From Planctomycetaceae bacterium UBA2671 (lineage in GTDB: Bacteria; Planctomycetota; Planctomycetia; Planctomycetales; Planctomycetaceae): DNA of 52,229 bases. The position numbers and the translations under genes were made by a program. The stretch lies in NCBI GenBank assembly GCA_002359185.1, contig DEML01000068.1:130130-182358 (forward strand). The letters run 5' to 3'. Below, one piece after another: positions 44,169 to 52,229 of this stretch; position 1 is the stretch's first letter; every line of letters begins with the position of its first letter. The notes beneath the pieces are model-generated. The model made no database searches. It was not told the origin of the DNA and worked only from the letters and a program-made list of their open reading frames with translations.

Positions 44169-45617
44169 ATGCCAGTCAGATTACTACTTCTTACGCCAGT
44201 ATTTGGCTTTATTCTAAGCATTTTTCAAGCTTTCCAGCCAGTCGAAGCCAGTTCTGCTCCCAATGTACTGATCATCATGGCAGATGACTGTACTTACAAC
44301 GACTTACCACTTTACGGCGGGAAAAATGCGAAAACACCGCATTTGGATCAGTTCGCTAAGCAGGGATTAACCTTTAACAAGGCCTACCTTGCAGAGGCGA
44401 TGTGTCAGCCCTGTCGTGCGGAACTGTTTACCGGGCTCTATCCAATGAGTAATGGTTGCGCCTGGAATCACTCTGCCAGTCGACCAGAAGTCATCAGCCT
44501 GCCACAGCATTTGAAACCGCTCGGCTATCGTGTCGGGATAGCCGGGAAGGTACATGTCAAACCCGACTCCGTATTTCCATTCGAGCATGTCGATGGTTTT
44601 GATCCAAATTGTGTTCGTGATCCCACGCAGCAACATTCGCTGACTGGTATTTCAGAGTTCATGGGACGCGACAACTCTCACCCGTTTTGCCTGGTCATTG
44701 CCCTCGTCGATCCGCATGTTCCCTGGGTGATGGGAGATGCGAGTCAGTATCCGTCCCAAAAAATCGAACTTCCGCCGACACTGGCCGATACGCTCGTCAC
44801 TCGACAGGACTATGGACGGTATCTGGCAGAAATCACCTATATGGATAGTCAGGTCGGAGAAATCCTGGCTCAACTTGATGAACTCAAACTCGTTGAAGAT
44901 ACGCTTGTCCTGTTCACTTCGGAACAAGGCTCTCAGTTTCCCGGCAACAAGTGGACCAACTGGGACACCGGTTTGCATACCGCTTTAATCGCCCGTTGGC
45001 CGGGCAGAGTTCCGGAAAATCAACGGACGGACGCACTGGTTCAATATGCAGATGTCGTGCCGACAATTCTGGATCTGGCTGATGCCAAACCGATCTCCAA
45101 AGTCGATGGCACAAGCTTTAGGGAAGTCCTCTTCGGTAAAAAAACGGAGCATCGCAAATACGTCTATGGCATTCACAATAACATTCCTGAGGGGCCCGCT
45201 TATCCAATTCGCACCATCAGCGATGGAGAATACCGATACATCCAGAACCTGCTGCCGGATGAAATCTACATTGAAAAACATTTAATGGGAAAACAGGCTC
45301 AAGGGAAATTGAATAATCCTTATTGGCCAACCTGGGTATTAACCGCCTGGAACAACCCGCACACTTATGAATTAGTCAAACGCTACACAAGCAGACCCAA
45401 AGAACAATTTTATCATACCACTTCCGATCCTTACGAAATGACTAATCTGGCAGAGGATTCCCAGTTTGCCAAAGAAAAAGAACACCTGAAAAAGGAACTG
45501 GAATCCTGGATGAAATCTCAGGAAGATCCTGGAATTCCGATGGATACTCATGAAGCGATTCAAGCCGCAAAACAAGGCGAGCATCTGTTTGGACCGGGTA
45601 TCAGAAAAAGAGAATAG
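44169..45617 (+). CDS. Secreted sulfatase
   Basis: Start at ATG 44169 (482 residues); a GTG nine bases upstream is also possible. A signal peptide covers about 1-28. The formylglycine-type motif is C79-Q-P-C82-R83 (MCQPCRAELFTGLYP), preceded by the metal-binding NVLIIMADD segment (D39, D40). The second Cys replaces the usual Ser of CxPSR. Further sulfatase features are KTPHLDQFAKQGLTF and a late TSEQGSQFPGNKWTNW region. The enzyme probably hydrolyses sulfate esters of polysaccharides in the periplasm or outside the cell. The modifying enzyme (FGE or anSME) is not in the window. Confidence 0.93.
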   Translation: MPVRLLLLTPVFGFILSIFQAFQPVEASSAPNVLIIMADDCTYNDLPLYGGKNAKTPHLDQFAKQGLTFNKAYLAEAMCQPCRAELFTGLYPMSNGCAWNHSASRPEVISLPQHLKPLGYRVGIAGKVHVKPDSVFPFEHVDGFDPNCVRDPTQQHSLTGISEFMGRDNSHPFCLVIALVDPHVPWVMGDASQYPSQKIELPPTLADTLVTRQDYGRYLAEITYMDSQVGEILAQLDELKLVEDTLVLFTSEQGSQFPGNKWTNWDTGLHTALIARWPGRVPENQRTDALVQYADVVPTILDLADAKPISKVDGTSFREVLFGKKTEHRKYVYGIHNNIPEGPAYPIRTISDGEYRYIQNLLPDEIYIEKHLMGKQAQGKLNNPYWPTWVLTAWNNPHTYELVKRYTSRPKEQFYHTTSDPYEMTNLAEDSQFAKEKEHLKKELESWMKSQEDPGIPMDTHEAIQAAKQGEHLFGPGIRKRE

Positions 45618-45638
45618 AGTCCCCTACCCTCCATCAAT

Positions 45639-47348
45639 TTATGTCGGCGAGTACTTGAAAGCGACCACACAACGGTCGTCCCTTTGGGGCAAGCCTCCGC
45701 AGAATTCAACGGTATCGTTTAGTACGTAATTCACGAGTTTCTCGGGAGTAAACGATCCTTTGGGGCGAGCGAGCAGGAGTCGCTCTCTGCCGTACAAATT
45801 GTGCTGAGAATCTTCCGTCTCCGTAATGCCATCAGTGTAAAGCAACATTGAAGACCCGGGTGTTAATTCGAGTGTGGTTTGCTGATATTCAAAGTCTCCA
45901 CCAACACCGAGCGGCAGTCCCGAGTAATCTCCTTCCATGTATTCGCTGTTTTTTTCGTGATGAATAACGGGTGGTAAATGTCCCGCATTCACAATCACTG
46001 CGGTATTCGATCCTGGTTCCAGAACGACAATCACCAATGTAATGAAACGAAACCCCAGGCTGCTTGCCAGCAATTCGCGATTCAGTTCTGTCAATGCTCT
46101 GGCGACTGACTTCTGAGCCACCAGATGATAACGCACGGCTGAACAAAGACGGGCCATCAACAGAGCCGCAGGAACTCCTTTTCCGGAAACATCCCCCACG
46201 GCTATTGCTAATCGACCATCAGGCAGGCGCACGTAGTCGAAGTAATCTCCACCAACCTGTTGAGCGGCCTGATAAAAATGCCAGAATTCAAAATCGAGAA
46301 AGGAGGGTTTTTTATTAGGCAGAAACCCCAGTTGAATTTGCGTCGCGACTTCGAGATCCCGTTCCATTTCCCGACGATGCACAATCTCGGCATGCATGTG
46401 AGCATTTTCGATCGCCAACCCTGCCTGACAGGCAACGCTCACAAACAAATCAAGGTCATCCTGATTGAACGGCTTCTTCAAGTCCTTTGTCGTTAATTGA
46501 ATGGCACCGAAAGCTGATCCCTCACCTCCTGTGAGTGGAGAACACATCATCGAGCGAATTTCAAGCATGGAAGCAGACTCACTATCGCGAAAGCGAGTGT
46601 CATCTCCCATATCTTCGCTCAGTATCGCGGAATGGCTTTCGATCGCCTGCCGGAACACAGTCGAACTGAACTTCTGATCGAGCGAAACTTCACCCTTGGC
46701 ATTTCGTGCCGCTTTGACGATGGGCTCTTTTGATTGAGCATTTGTGAGCAGCACCAGCCCCATTTCCGATTGCGGAAACAGGCGGAACAGACATTCCAGC
46801 GTCTTCTTCATCACCGTTGAAACATCCACGGTTCTGCTAAACAAACTGCTCAGTTCGAGAAGTGCTCTCAGTTTGACTTCGGGCCGAACATCCAGACGAC
46901 GGCTGATAGTGCCTGCATTCAGTGAAGAAATAATTGATGAGGACGATTCGAGATAATCGAGATCTCCCACATGATCGACTGTGACCTGCCCACCTGGATG
47001 TGTTCCCCGGGGATCGTTATACGAAAGCTCATCAGCCATCGTCGCTTCGATCATCGGGATTTCGTCGAGATATTCGAGTACGATATCACAAATGCGAACT
47101 CGGTCGCGATTAGCCACAGCCTGCAATCCGGATACCATCTTGCCGTTCACATGGGTGCCGTTCCTGCTGCCCAGATCTTCAATGACGAAGTTCGTCCCCT
47201 GACGAATCAATCGAGCGTGCTGACGACTGATCGCGGCATTATCGAGCACGACCTCGCAACTCGGGTGTCGTCCCAGCACGATTCTCTCGCCAAGCAACTC
47301 GTGCAACTCACCGGGGTGACTGCCCTGGACAACACGTAAAAAAGCCAC
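45639..47348 (-). CDS. FHA-GAF-PP2C (SpoIIE-type) serine phosphatase
   Basis: GTG start at 47348 with a strong AGGAGG five bases upstream. The 569-residue soluble protein has an FHA domain at about 1-95 (RIVLGRHPSCEVV, then SRQHARLIRQG and GSRNGTHVNG, the phosphothreonine-binding loops), a GAF domain at about 160-325, a short coiled-coil linker (ATQIQLGFLPNK) and a SpoIIE/RsbU-type phosphatase domain at about 345-565. Metal-site motifs include GGDYFDYV, GDVSGKGVPAALLM and YTDGITE. This arrangement suggests a phosphoprotein-responsive phosphatase acting on an anti-sigma antagonist or similar target. No partner kinase or STAS protein is adjacent. Confidence 0.92.
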   Translation of the reverse strand: MAFLRVVQGSHPGELHELLGERIVLGRHPSCEVVLDNAAISRQHARLIRQGTNFVIEDLGSRNGTHVNGKMVSGLQAVANRDRVRICDIVLEYLDEIPMIEATMADELSYNDPRGTHPGGQVTVDHVGDLDYLESSSSIISSLNAGTISRRLDVRPEVKLRALLELSSLFSRTVDVSTVMKKTLECLFRLFPQSEMGLVLLTNAQSKEPIVKAARNAKGEVSLDQKFSSTVFRQAIESHSAILSEDMGDDTRFRDSESASMLEIRSMMCSPLTGGEGSAFGAIQLTTKDLKKPFNQDDLDLFVSVACQAGLAIENAHMHAEIVHRREMERDLEVATQIQLGFLPNKKPSFLDFEFWHFYQAAQQVGGDYFDYVRLPDGRLAIAVGDVSGKGVPAALLMARLCSAVRYHLVAQKSVARALTELNRELLASSLGFRFITLVIVVLEPGSNTAVIVNAGHLPPVIHHEKNSEYMEGDYSGLPLGVGGDFEYQQTTLELTPGSSMLLYTDGITETEDSQHNLYGRERLLLARPKGSFTPEKLVNYVLNDTVEFCGGLPQRDDRCVVAFKYSPT

Positions 47349-47550
47349 GTTCCCTCCTGCTCCAATTCCAGCCCTGATAATTTCTTAAACCTATTCTATC
47401 GTTTCTCAACCACTCCCTGCAAATGCCACTCATACAGTCACTGCGAGATGCTAGAAATCTGCGGTTTTCGGAGGATTCGACTAAGCCGGTAGGTTTTGAA
47501 GTTGCACTATGACTTTGAATTTTCAGCATTGAATCCATTGTACAATGTGC

Positions 47551-47645
47551 GCCACGGCTCTGTGAGCCGTGTAAATCTGAGTCAATTTCACTTGAGCGGT
47601 GGGAAGGGAAAAGATCACCGAATGCACGGCTCACAGAGCCGTGGC
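47551..47645. repeat. Double-hairpin element with 21-base inverted repeats
   Basis: The arms GCCACGGCTCTGTGAGCCGTG (47551-47571) and its exact reverse complement (47625-47645) enclose 53 bases. Each arm is itself a hairpin with an 8-bp stem CACGGCTC / GAGCCGTG and a 3-base loop. It lies in the 314-base gap between the minus-strand hrpA and phosphatase genes; the rest of that gap holds nothing recognisable. Confidence 0.85.
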
Positions 47646-47662
47646 ACCATCCAACCTACGAC

Positions 47663-50600
47663 TTATCGTGTCGCCTTTTTCCACTGCCGATCCAGTCGTT
47701 TTGGTGAAACCGCTTGAGAAGTTCCCAGTTGCTGAGCAAAAAGTGAGACCCGATACTCTTCAACCATCCATCGGAATGCAATCACTTCGGGATCGTTAGC
47801 CTGCTTTGAAGTGACCGCTTCAATCGTGCGTCGCCAGTACGGTTCAAGCTCGGCATAGGCCCGACGATCTTTTTCGAGTCCCGCATTCTTCAGTTTCTCG
47901 CTGCGGACTTTCATACCTTGCAGATATCGCTCGTAATGCATCAATCCTTCCCAGGGCTGAGACATCAGCACATTGGCAGGAAAGAGCAGTTCGAGTTGTT
48001 GTCGCAAATCCTGTTGGGCGTATTGCCAGGAGGGAGCTTTCAAATCTTCAATTTCTTTGATCAATTCCCGATACAACTTCGCAATTGGGCCAATTACGTT
48101 GGCAACATCCTGCACCGCGACAGTAATTCGATTCGTCGCAGTCGTCAGAAACTGACGATACTCCGCCTGAGTTCGTGGCAGTTTCAAAGTGGCTGCAAAA
48201 GCCCGGGCAGCAATCAGGTGCATCAACTGCCCCCGCAATTTTGCAAAAGGCTGATGAGCAGTCCCCAGCATTTCGAGTTGATCGATGTTCGGGAAATGAT
48301 CGACCTGATGTTTAACCTTTGATTGCGATTCTTTCAGAAACAGCCGATACAGTCCTTGCCGGGTTGCAGCATTTGCTCGTTCGACTGACGAGTAAACGCG
48401 AAGATTCACATGCTGACCGGCATCAAATAGAGCCGGGTAGCCTGTCACAACATAATCGCCTCGAGAAAGCGTAATCGTTTCGAGCAGATCTTCAAAATCC
48501 CAGGTTGTTAAGCCATCGCGATGCCATTTCGATTCTTTCGCCAGGACATCAAAAGCTGGCCCCACAGATTTTTGAGGAGCAGAACTGTTCGAGTTAGCTT
48601 GAATTTTCAGGCCATGTTTTTTCTTGAGCAAATCGAGATCACGACTTGAACCGAGAATCGCTCCCGATTCATCGGTGACTCGAATATTCATCCGCAAATA
48701 ATCTGTCAGAGCAGATAAATCGAAATCACTGGCAGAGACCGTTTCGCCAGCGATGCGTGTGAGCGATTCTGCGACAGTGTTGAGAAAGGCTCCCTGTCCA
48801 TATTTCAGTTTTGCAACAACTTCGCGAGCCGTATCGGGAGCAGGAACCAATTTTGTACGGACCGATTTCGGCAGCGACTTGATCAGTGCGGCAATTTTCT
48901 CACCCAGCAAGCCGGGCACTAACCAATCGAGCAGCGCCTGCTGCAGGTGAGGTAATTGCGACTGCGAGACCGTCACCGTGACGCCGTCTTCCTCCTCACC
49001 TGGCTGAAGTTGATAGGAGAGCGGCAATCGCAAATTTTCGAAGACGAGAGCATCCGGAAATTTCTGACGATCGAGCGATTCTTCTTCATGCTCGATAAAA
49101 TCATTGACATCCAGATACAACAGTTTCGGTTCCTGCTCCTCGGCTGACTTTCGCCATTTCTCGAAGCGGGCAACATCGTAGATTTCATTCGGAATTTTCT
49201 CTTCATAAAATTCCATAATTGTCTGTTCGAGAGTGCCATAATCCTGACGGCGGACTTTCGCCTGCAAGCCACGCACGTCTTCAATCACCTGCAGATTATG
49301 AGCCAGGAAATCGCCTTGAGTGTCGATATCGCCGAGCGTCAATCCATCGCGAATCATTAGTTCCCGAGCCAGATCGGGATCCGTTCGTCCGAGTGGAACT
49401 CGTCTGCGGGGAATGATCGTCATTCCGAACAGAGTGACTTTTTCCCACGCCAAAGCTGCCCCGGCATCACGATCCCAATGCGGTTCGCTCTGTGTCAACT
49501 TCACAAGATGTTTAGCCAGCGGTTCGATCCAGGCCGGGTTGATCCGAGCACAGGTGCGGGCAAAGCGTTGCGAAGTCTCAATCACTTCAGCCGACATCAC
49601 CCATTTCGGTTTCTTCGAGAATAATCCCGAGCCGGGCCAGAGAAATCGTTTCGTTCCGCCGGAGCCAACGTATTCCTTCTTGTCGTCGAGAAAAGCAATG
49701 TTCGAGAGCAGGCCGGTCATCAAAGCTCGATGGATGGCATCTTCATTATCGCGACGTTTTTCGACAGGCAGGTTCGCTTCTCGCACCAGTTGTAGCAGTT
49801 GACGATGAATATCGCTCCACTCGCGTAGACGATTCATATTCAGAAAGTTCTGACGGCACGCATGACGGAATTTCGAATTGGAAAGGTCCTGCTTGATGTG
49901 CAGATAGAAATCCCACAGTTTCAGATACGATAAAAAGTCTGAGGATTCATGCTGAAACTGTTCATGAGCCTTATCGGCTGCCTGTTGAAATTCAACCGGA
50001 CGATCACGGGGATCTTGGATTTCAAGTACGCTGGCGATAATCAGAATTTCATTCAAACACTGCTCATCATGCCCAGCCAGAATCATACGACCGATTCGAG
50101 GATCGACCGGTAAGCGGGCGAGTTGCCGTCCGATCTCAGTCAACTGCTGTTGATCGTCTATCGCTCCAAGTTCATACAAGGTTTTATAACCATCACGAAT
50201 CATTCCGCCGCGAGGTGGATCGAGAAACGGAAACTGCTCAATCGCTCCAAGTTTCAGAGAAATTGTCTGTAGAATTACCTGAGCGAGATTTGTCCGTTGA
50301 ATTTCCGGGGGCGTAAAGTCTTCACGGCTGTCAAAGTCTTTTTCAGAATACAGTCGTATACAGATGCCGGGCGCAATACGTCCACAGCGTCCTTTGCGTT
50401 GATTAGCCGATGCTTTAGAGACTGGTTCAATCGGTAGCCGCTGCATTTTTGAACGAGCCGAGTAGCGACTGATACGAGCCGTCCCGAGATCAATCACCGA
50501 TTTAATCCCCGGAACTGTCAACGAAGACTCCGCCACATTCGTCGCCAGCACAATGCGGGAATTGCCATGTGGTTGAAAAATCTTCTGCTGTTCTTTCTCA

Positions 50601-51604
50601 GACAAACGTCCATACAAAGGCAAAACTTCGAGAGTCCGTCGTGTTCCCATCGTCCGCGTCAGATGACCACGCAATACCTTAGCCGCTTCGCGGATTTCCC
50701 GTTCCGTCGGTAGAAATGTGAGGATATCTCCCTCGGATTCCATCGAGATTTCATCGACTGCATTCGTGAGAGCCGTTCGCCAGTCGAAGTCGCCCGATTC
50801 TTCATCCTTCTCTGGTGGTCGATATCGTAACTCAACCGGGTAGGTTCGTCCTTCAATATTCAGAACGGGAGCAGGCTGGCCATCAATCGTAAAATGCTCA
50901 CTGAATCGAGCGGCATCAATCGTGGCGGAAGTGATGATCAGTCGAAGCTCGGGACGTTGCGGCAAGATTCGTTTGATGTAGCCGAGAAGGAAATCGATAT
51001 TCAACGAGCGTTCGTGAGCCTCATCGATGATGATCGTATCGTACTGATTCAAAAACCGATCCCGCTGCGTCTCAGCCAGCATTACGCCGTCGGTCATCAA
51101 CTTGACGTACGTGGTTGGCTGAGTGGTATCCGTGAAGCGAATTTTGAAACCGACATATTCCCCGACTGAACTTCCCAACTCTTCGGCGATACGCGTCGCC
51201 ACGGAACGAGCCGCGAGACGACGAGGCTGAGTATGACCGATGACTCCATAAACACCCCGCCCCATCTCCAGGCAGATTTTCGGCAATTGAGTCGATTTCC
51301 CGGAACCCGTTTCTCCGCAGACAATCATAACCTGATGATTTTCAATAGCTTCTTTAATTTCCTCGATGCGGGTATTAATCGGCAAGTCGTCGGCAAATTT
51401 TGGCTGAGGCAATGCGAGCCGACGCTGCTGAGCTCGTTCGCGGGAAGATTCCAATTGTCTGACCAGCATCGACAGATCAGACTCGAATCGCTTTTCATTC
51501 TTCCTGGCCCGCTGCAGTTGGCGCAATCGCTGCCGCAAACGATGCCGGTCGCTGAGCATCGTCTCTTCAAGTTGGGATTCGTATTGTTGTGGATTAAAAC
51601 TCAT
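47663..51604 (-). CDS. hrpA: HrpA-type DEAH-box RNA helicase
   Basis: Start chosen at ATG 51604 (1,313 residues); the open frame upstream runs through a repeat. Superfamily 2 motifs are visible: Walker A GETGSGKSTQLP near residue 95, DEAH in IIIDEAHERSL, TSATIDA, and the C-terminal helicase half with NVAESSLTVPGI and QRKGRCGR. A helicase-associated domain, OB-like region and the long C-terminal DUF3418-type part (about 700-1313) follow, as in E. coli HrpA. HrpA acts on RNA and stalled ribosomes. The gene is intact and of normal size. Confidence 0.95.
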   Translation of the reverse strand: MSFNPQQYESQLEETMLSDRHRLRQRLRQLQRARKNEKRFESDLSMLVRQLESSRERAQQRRLALPQPKFADDLPINTRIEEIKEAIENHQVMIVCGETGSGKSTQLPKICLEMGRGVYGVIGHTQPRRLAARSVATRIAEELGSSVGEYVGFKIRFTDTTQPTTYVKLMTDGVMLAETQRDRFLNQYDTIIIDEAHERSLNIDFLLGYIKRILPQRPELRLIITSATIDAARFSEHFTIDGQPAPVLNIEGRTYPVELRYRPPEKDEESGDFDWRTALTNAVDEISMESEGDILTFLPTEREIREAAKVLRGHLTRTMGTRRTLEVLPLYGRLSEKEQQKIFQPHGNSRIVLATNVAESSLTVPGIKSVIDLGTARISRYSARSKMQRLPIEPVSKASANQRKGRCGRIAPGICIRLYSEKDFDSREDFTPPEIQRTNLAQVILQTISLKLGAIEQFPFLDPPRGGMIRDGYKTLYELGAIDDQQQLTEIGRQLARLPVDPRIGRMILAGHDEQCLNEILIIASVLEIQDPRDRPVEFQQAADKAHEQFQHESSDFLSYLKLWDFYLHIKQDLSNSKFRHACRQNFLNMNRLREWSDIHRQLLQLVREANLPVEKRRDNEDAIHRALMTGLLSNIAFLDDKKEYVGSGGTKRFLWPGSGLFSKKPKWVMSAEVIETSQRFARTCARINPAWIEPLAKHLVKLTQSEPHWDRDAGAALAWEKVTLFGMTIIPRRRVPLGRTDPDLARELMIRDGLTLGDIDTQGDFLAHNLQVIEDVRGLQAKVRRQDYGTLEQTIMEFYEEKIPNEIYDVARFEKWRKSAEEQEPKLLYLDVNDFIEHEEESLDRQKFPDALVFENLRLPLSYQLQPGEEEDGVTVTVSQSQLPHLQQALLDWLVPGLLGEKIAALIKSLPKSVRTKLVPAPDTAREVVAKLKYGQGAFLNTVAESLTRIAGETVSASDFDLSALTDYLRMNIRVTDESGAILGSSRDLDLLKKKHGLKIQANSNSSAPQKSVGPAFDVLAKESKWHRDGLTTWDFEDLLETITLSRGDYVVTGYPALFDAGQHVNLRVYSSVERANAATRQGLYRLFLKESQSKVKHQVDHFPNIDQLEMLGTAHQPFAKLRGQLMHLIAARAFAATLKLPRTQAEYRQFLTTATNRITVAVQDVANVIGPIAKLYRELIKEIEDLKAPSWQYAQQDLRQQLELLFPANVLMSQPWEGLMHYERYLQGMKVRSEKLKNAGLEKDRRAYAELEPYWRRTIEAVTSKQANDPEVIAFRWMVEEYRVSLFAQQLGTSQAVSPKRLDRQWKKATR

Positions 51605-51611
51605 TTTGCCT

Positions 51612-51720
51612 GTAGGGTCCGCAGTGCGGACCAATATGTGCGTTTTTAGCCAGTGGGATGCAATGATACATGAAAAATTTTAAGAACGGACAAAGAAGTG
51701 GTCCGCACAGCGGACCCTAC
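51612..51720. repeat. Double-hairpin element with 11-base inverted repeats
   Basis: The ends GTAGGGTCCGC (51612-51622) and GCGGACCCTAC (51710-51720) are exact reverse complements. Each end forms a hairpin on its own: GGTCCGC-AGT-GCGGACC on the left and GGTCCGC-ACA-GCGGACC on the right (7-bp stems, 3-base loops). About 67 bases of AT-rich DNA lie between. The left end begins seven bases before the hrpA ATG. Confidence 0.85.
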
Positions 51721-51743
51721 GGGGAAGACATCAAATTGCTGAT

Positions 51744-52229
51744 TCAAAGAGGCTTCAACTGATACAACCGATAGGAACCAGGATCTGATAGTTGCATACT
51801 GTTTTCATTGTTCAATTGCACGAGCCTGCTGGGTATTGCCTGTTCTGTTTTGATCAGTTCAAATTCATTCCCAAGTTTCTCCCATTGCTTATGAAACAGA
51901 TTCGATTGCTCGGCATGAGGGCCAGTGATGAGGAAGGTCGGGACTTTTGAATTTCTGGCAGCTGGCAAGGCAAAATCGAGATGCCCGATCGGTCCGACCA
52001 GTCGGTTCTGAGCAGAGATGTGATAAAAAATAGCAGGTTCGCCATAAACATAGAAAATCACTTCATTCTCGCGAAATCCTGCCAGTTTGGCAATTTCGCC
52101 TGCTTGTTGGACATCATTAACTGCGATCGTTCTGAGTTTCGTTCGATTCTCCCAGGGGGGAGCCTGCACAATCGGTCCCATGAATGTGAGCAGGATCAGG
52201 AAGACCATCCCCGCCACAGGCAGGACAGG
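51744..52229 (-). CDS. C-terminal part of a membrane protein (possibly glycosyltransferase 39-like)
   Basis: The frame is open to the window edge, so the N-terminus lies beyond 52229. The visible part ends a hydrophobic helix (AGMVFLILLTFMGPIVQAPP) followed by a soluble domain of about 130 residues (RENEVIFYVYGEPAIFYH...). A helix-rich membrane part with a soluble C-terminal domain of this kind resembles GT39/ArnT-type glycosyltransferases of planctomycetes, but no catalytic motif is visible. Gene identity is tentative. It lies upstream of hrpA on the same strand with the repeat element between. Confidence 0.55.
   Translation of the reverse strand, partial: PVLPVAGMVFLILLTFMGPIVQAPPWENRTKLRTIAVNDVQQAGEIAKLAGFRENEVIFYVYGEPAIFYHISAQNRLVGPIGHLDFALPAARNSKVPTFLITGPHAEQSNLFHKQWEKLGNEFELIKTEQAIPSRLVQLNNENSMQLSDPGSYRLYQLKPL

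Overview
The window reads as a chromosomal segment of a planctomycete, probably of the Planctomycetaceae (Gimesia/Rubinisphaera-like). This is inferred from gene content, not from a marker-gene search. The indicators are a Tat-exported DUF1501 protein, a cysteine-rich YTV-repeat surface protein, a secreted sulfatase, a HisA-like protein of the COG1411 type, the arrangement of the alternative complex III (ACIII) and cytochrome oxidase genes, and many short palindromic intergenic repeats. I found no tRNA, rRNA, CRISPR array, transposase or phage gene.

Layout. 1-8.4 kb: DUF1501 protein; a possible three-gene unit (membrane endonuclease/exonuclease/phosphatase protein, membrane HEPN protein, cupin); arginyl-tRNA synthetase; RNase D; and a convergent HisA-like protein. 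8.5-19 kb: a soluble triple-PAS histidine kinase, the YTV-type protein, ribosomal protein bL27, a DUF420 membrane protein, a phosphoglucosamine-mutase-type enzyme, UppP, a chimeric pseudo-protease and a retropepsin-like protein. The sugar mutase and UppP belong to cell-envelope precursor metabolism.

19-34.2 kb: a respiratory block on the minus strand. Transcription runs ActA, ActB, ActC, an ActD-ActE fusion, ActF, a small membrane protein, SCO, then CtaC (with a fused cytochrome c domain), CtaD, a long CtaE, and a subunit IV-like protein. A second short subunit III follows after a repeat element. These genes would build a quinol:cytochrome c oxidoreductase (ACIII) and a caa3-type oxidase, which are known to associate into a supercomplex in other bacteria. 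SCO would load the CuA site. ActB and CtaE both carry histidine-rich segments predicted to lie on the periplasmic side.

34.6-52.2 kb: TPR protein, dihydroorotase, DinB-like protein next to a BshB1-type deacetylase, a membrane-anchored coiled-coil protein, a BON-like small protein, a decayed HD-GYP gene, a heme-sensor-type histidine kinase, sulfatase, an FHA-GAF-PP2C phosphatase, a long HrpA-type helicase, and the C-terminal end of a membrane protein cut by the window edge.

The most notable observations are: (1) a secreted protein in which a trypsin-like domain has lost all three catalytic residues and a C-terminal alpha/beta-hydrolase-like domain has lost its nucleophile; (2) a set of intergenic elements that share a double-hairpin architecture while the hairpin sequence differs from one to the next; (3) the ActD-ActE fusion and the histidine-rich additions to the respiratory complexes; (4) a membrane-tethered HEPN protein with an intact Rx4H motif. 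All functional statements rest on motif recognition by eye. No database search was run.
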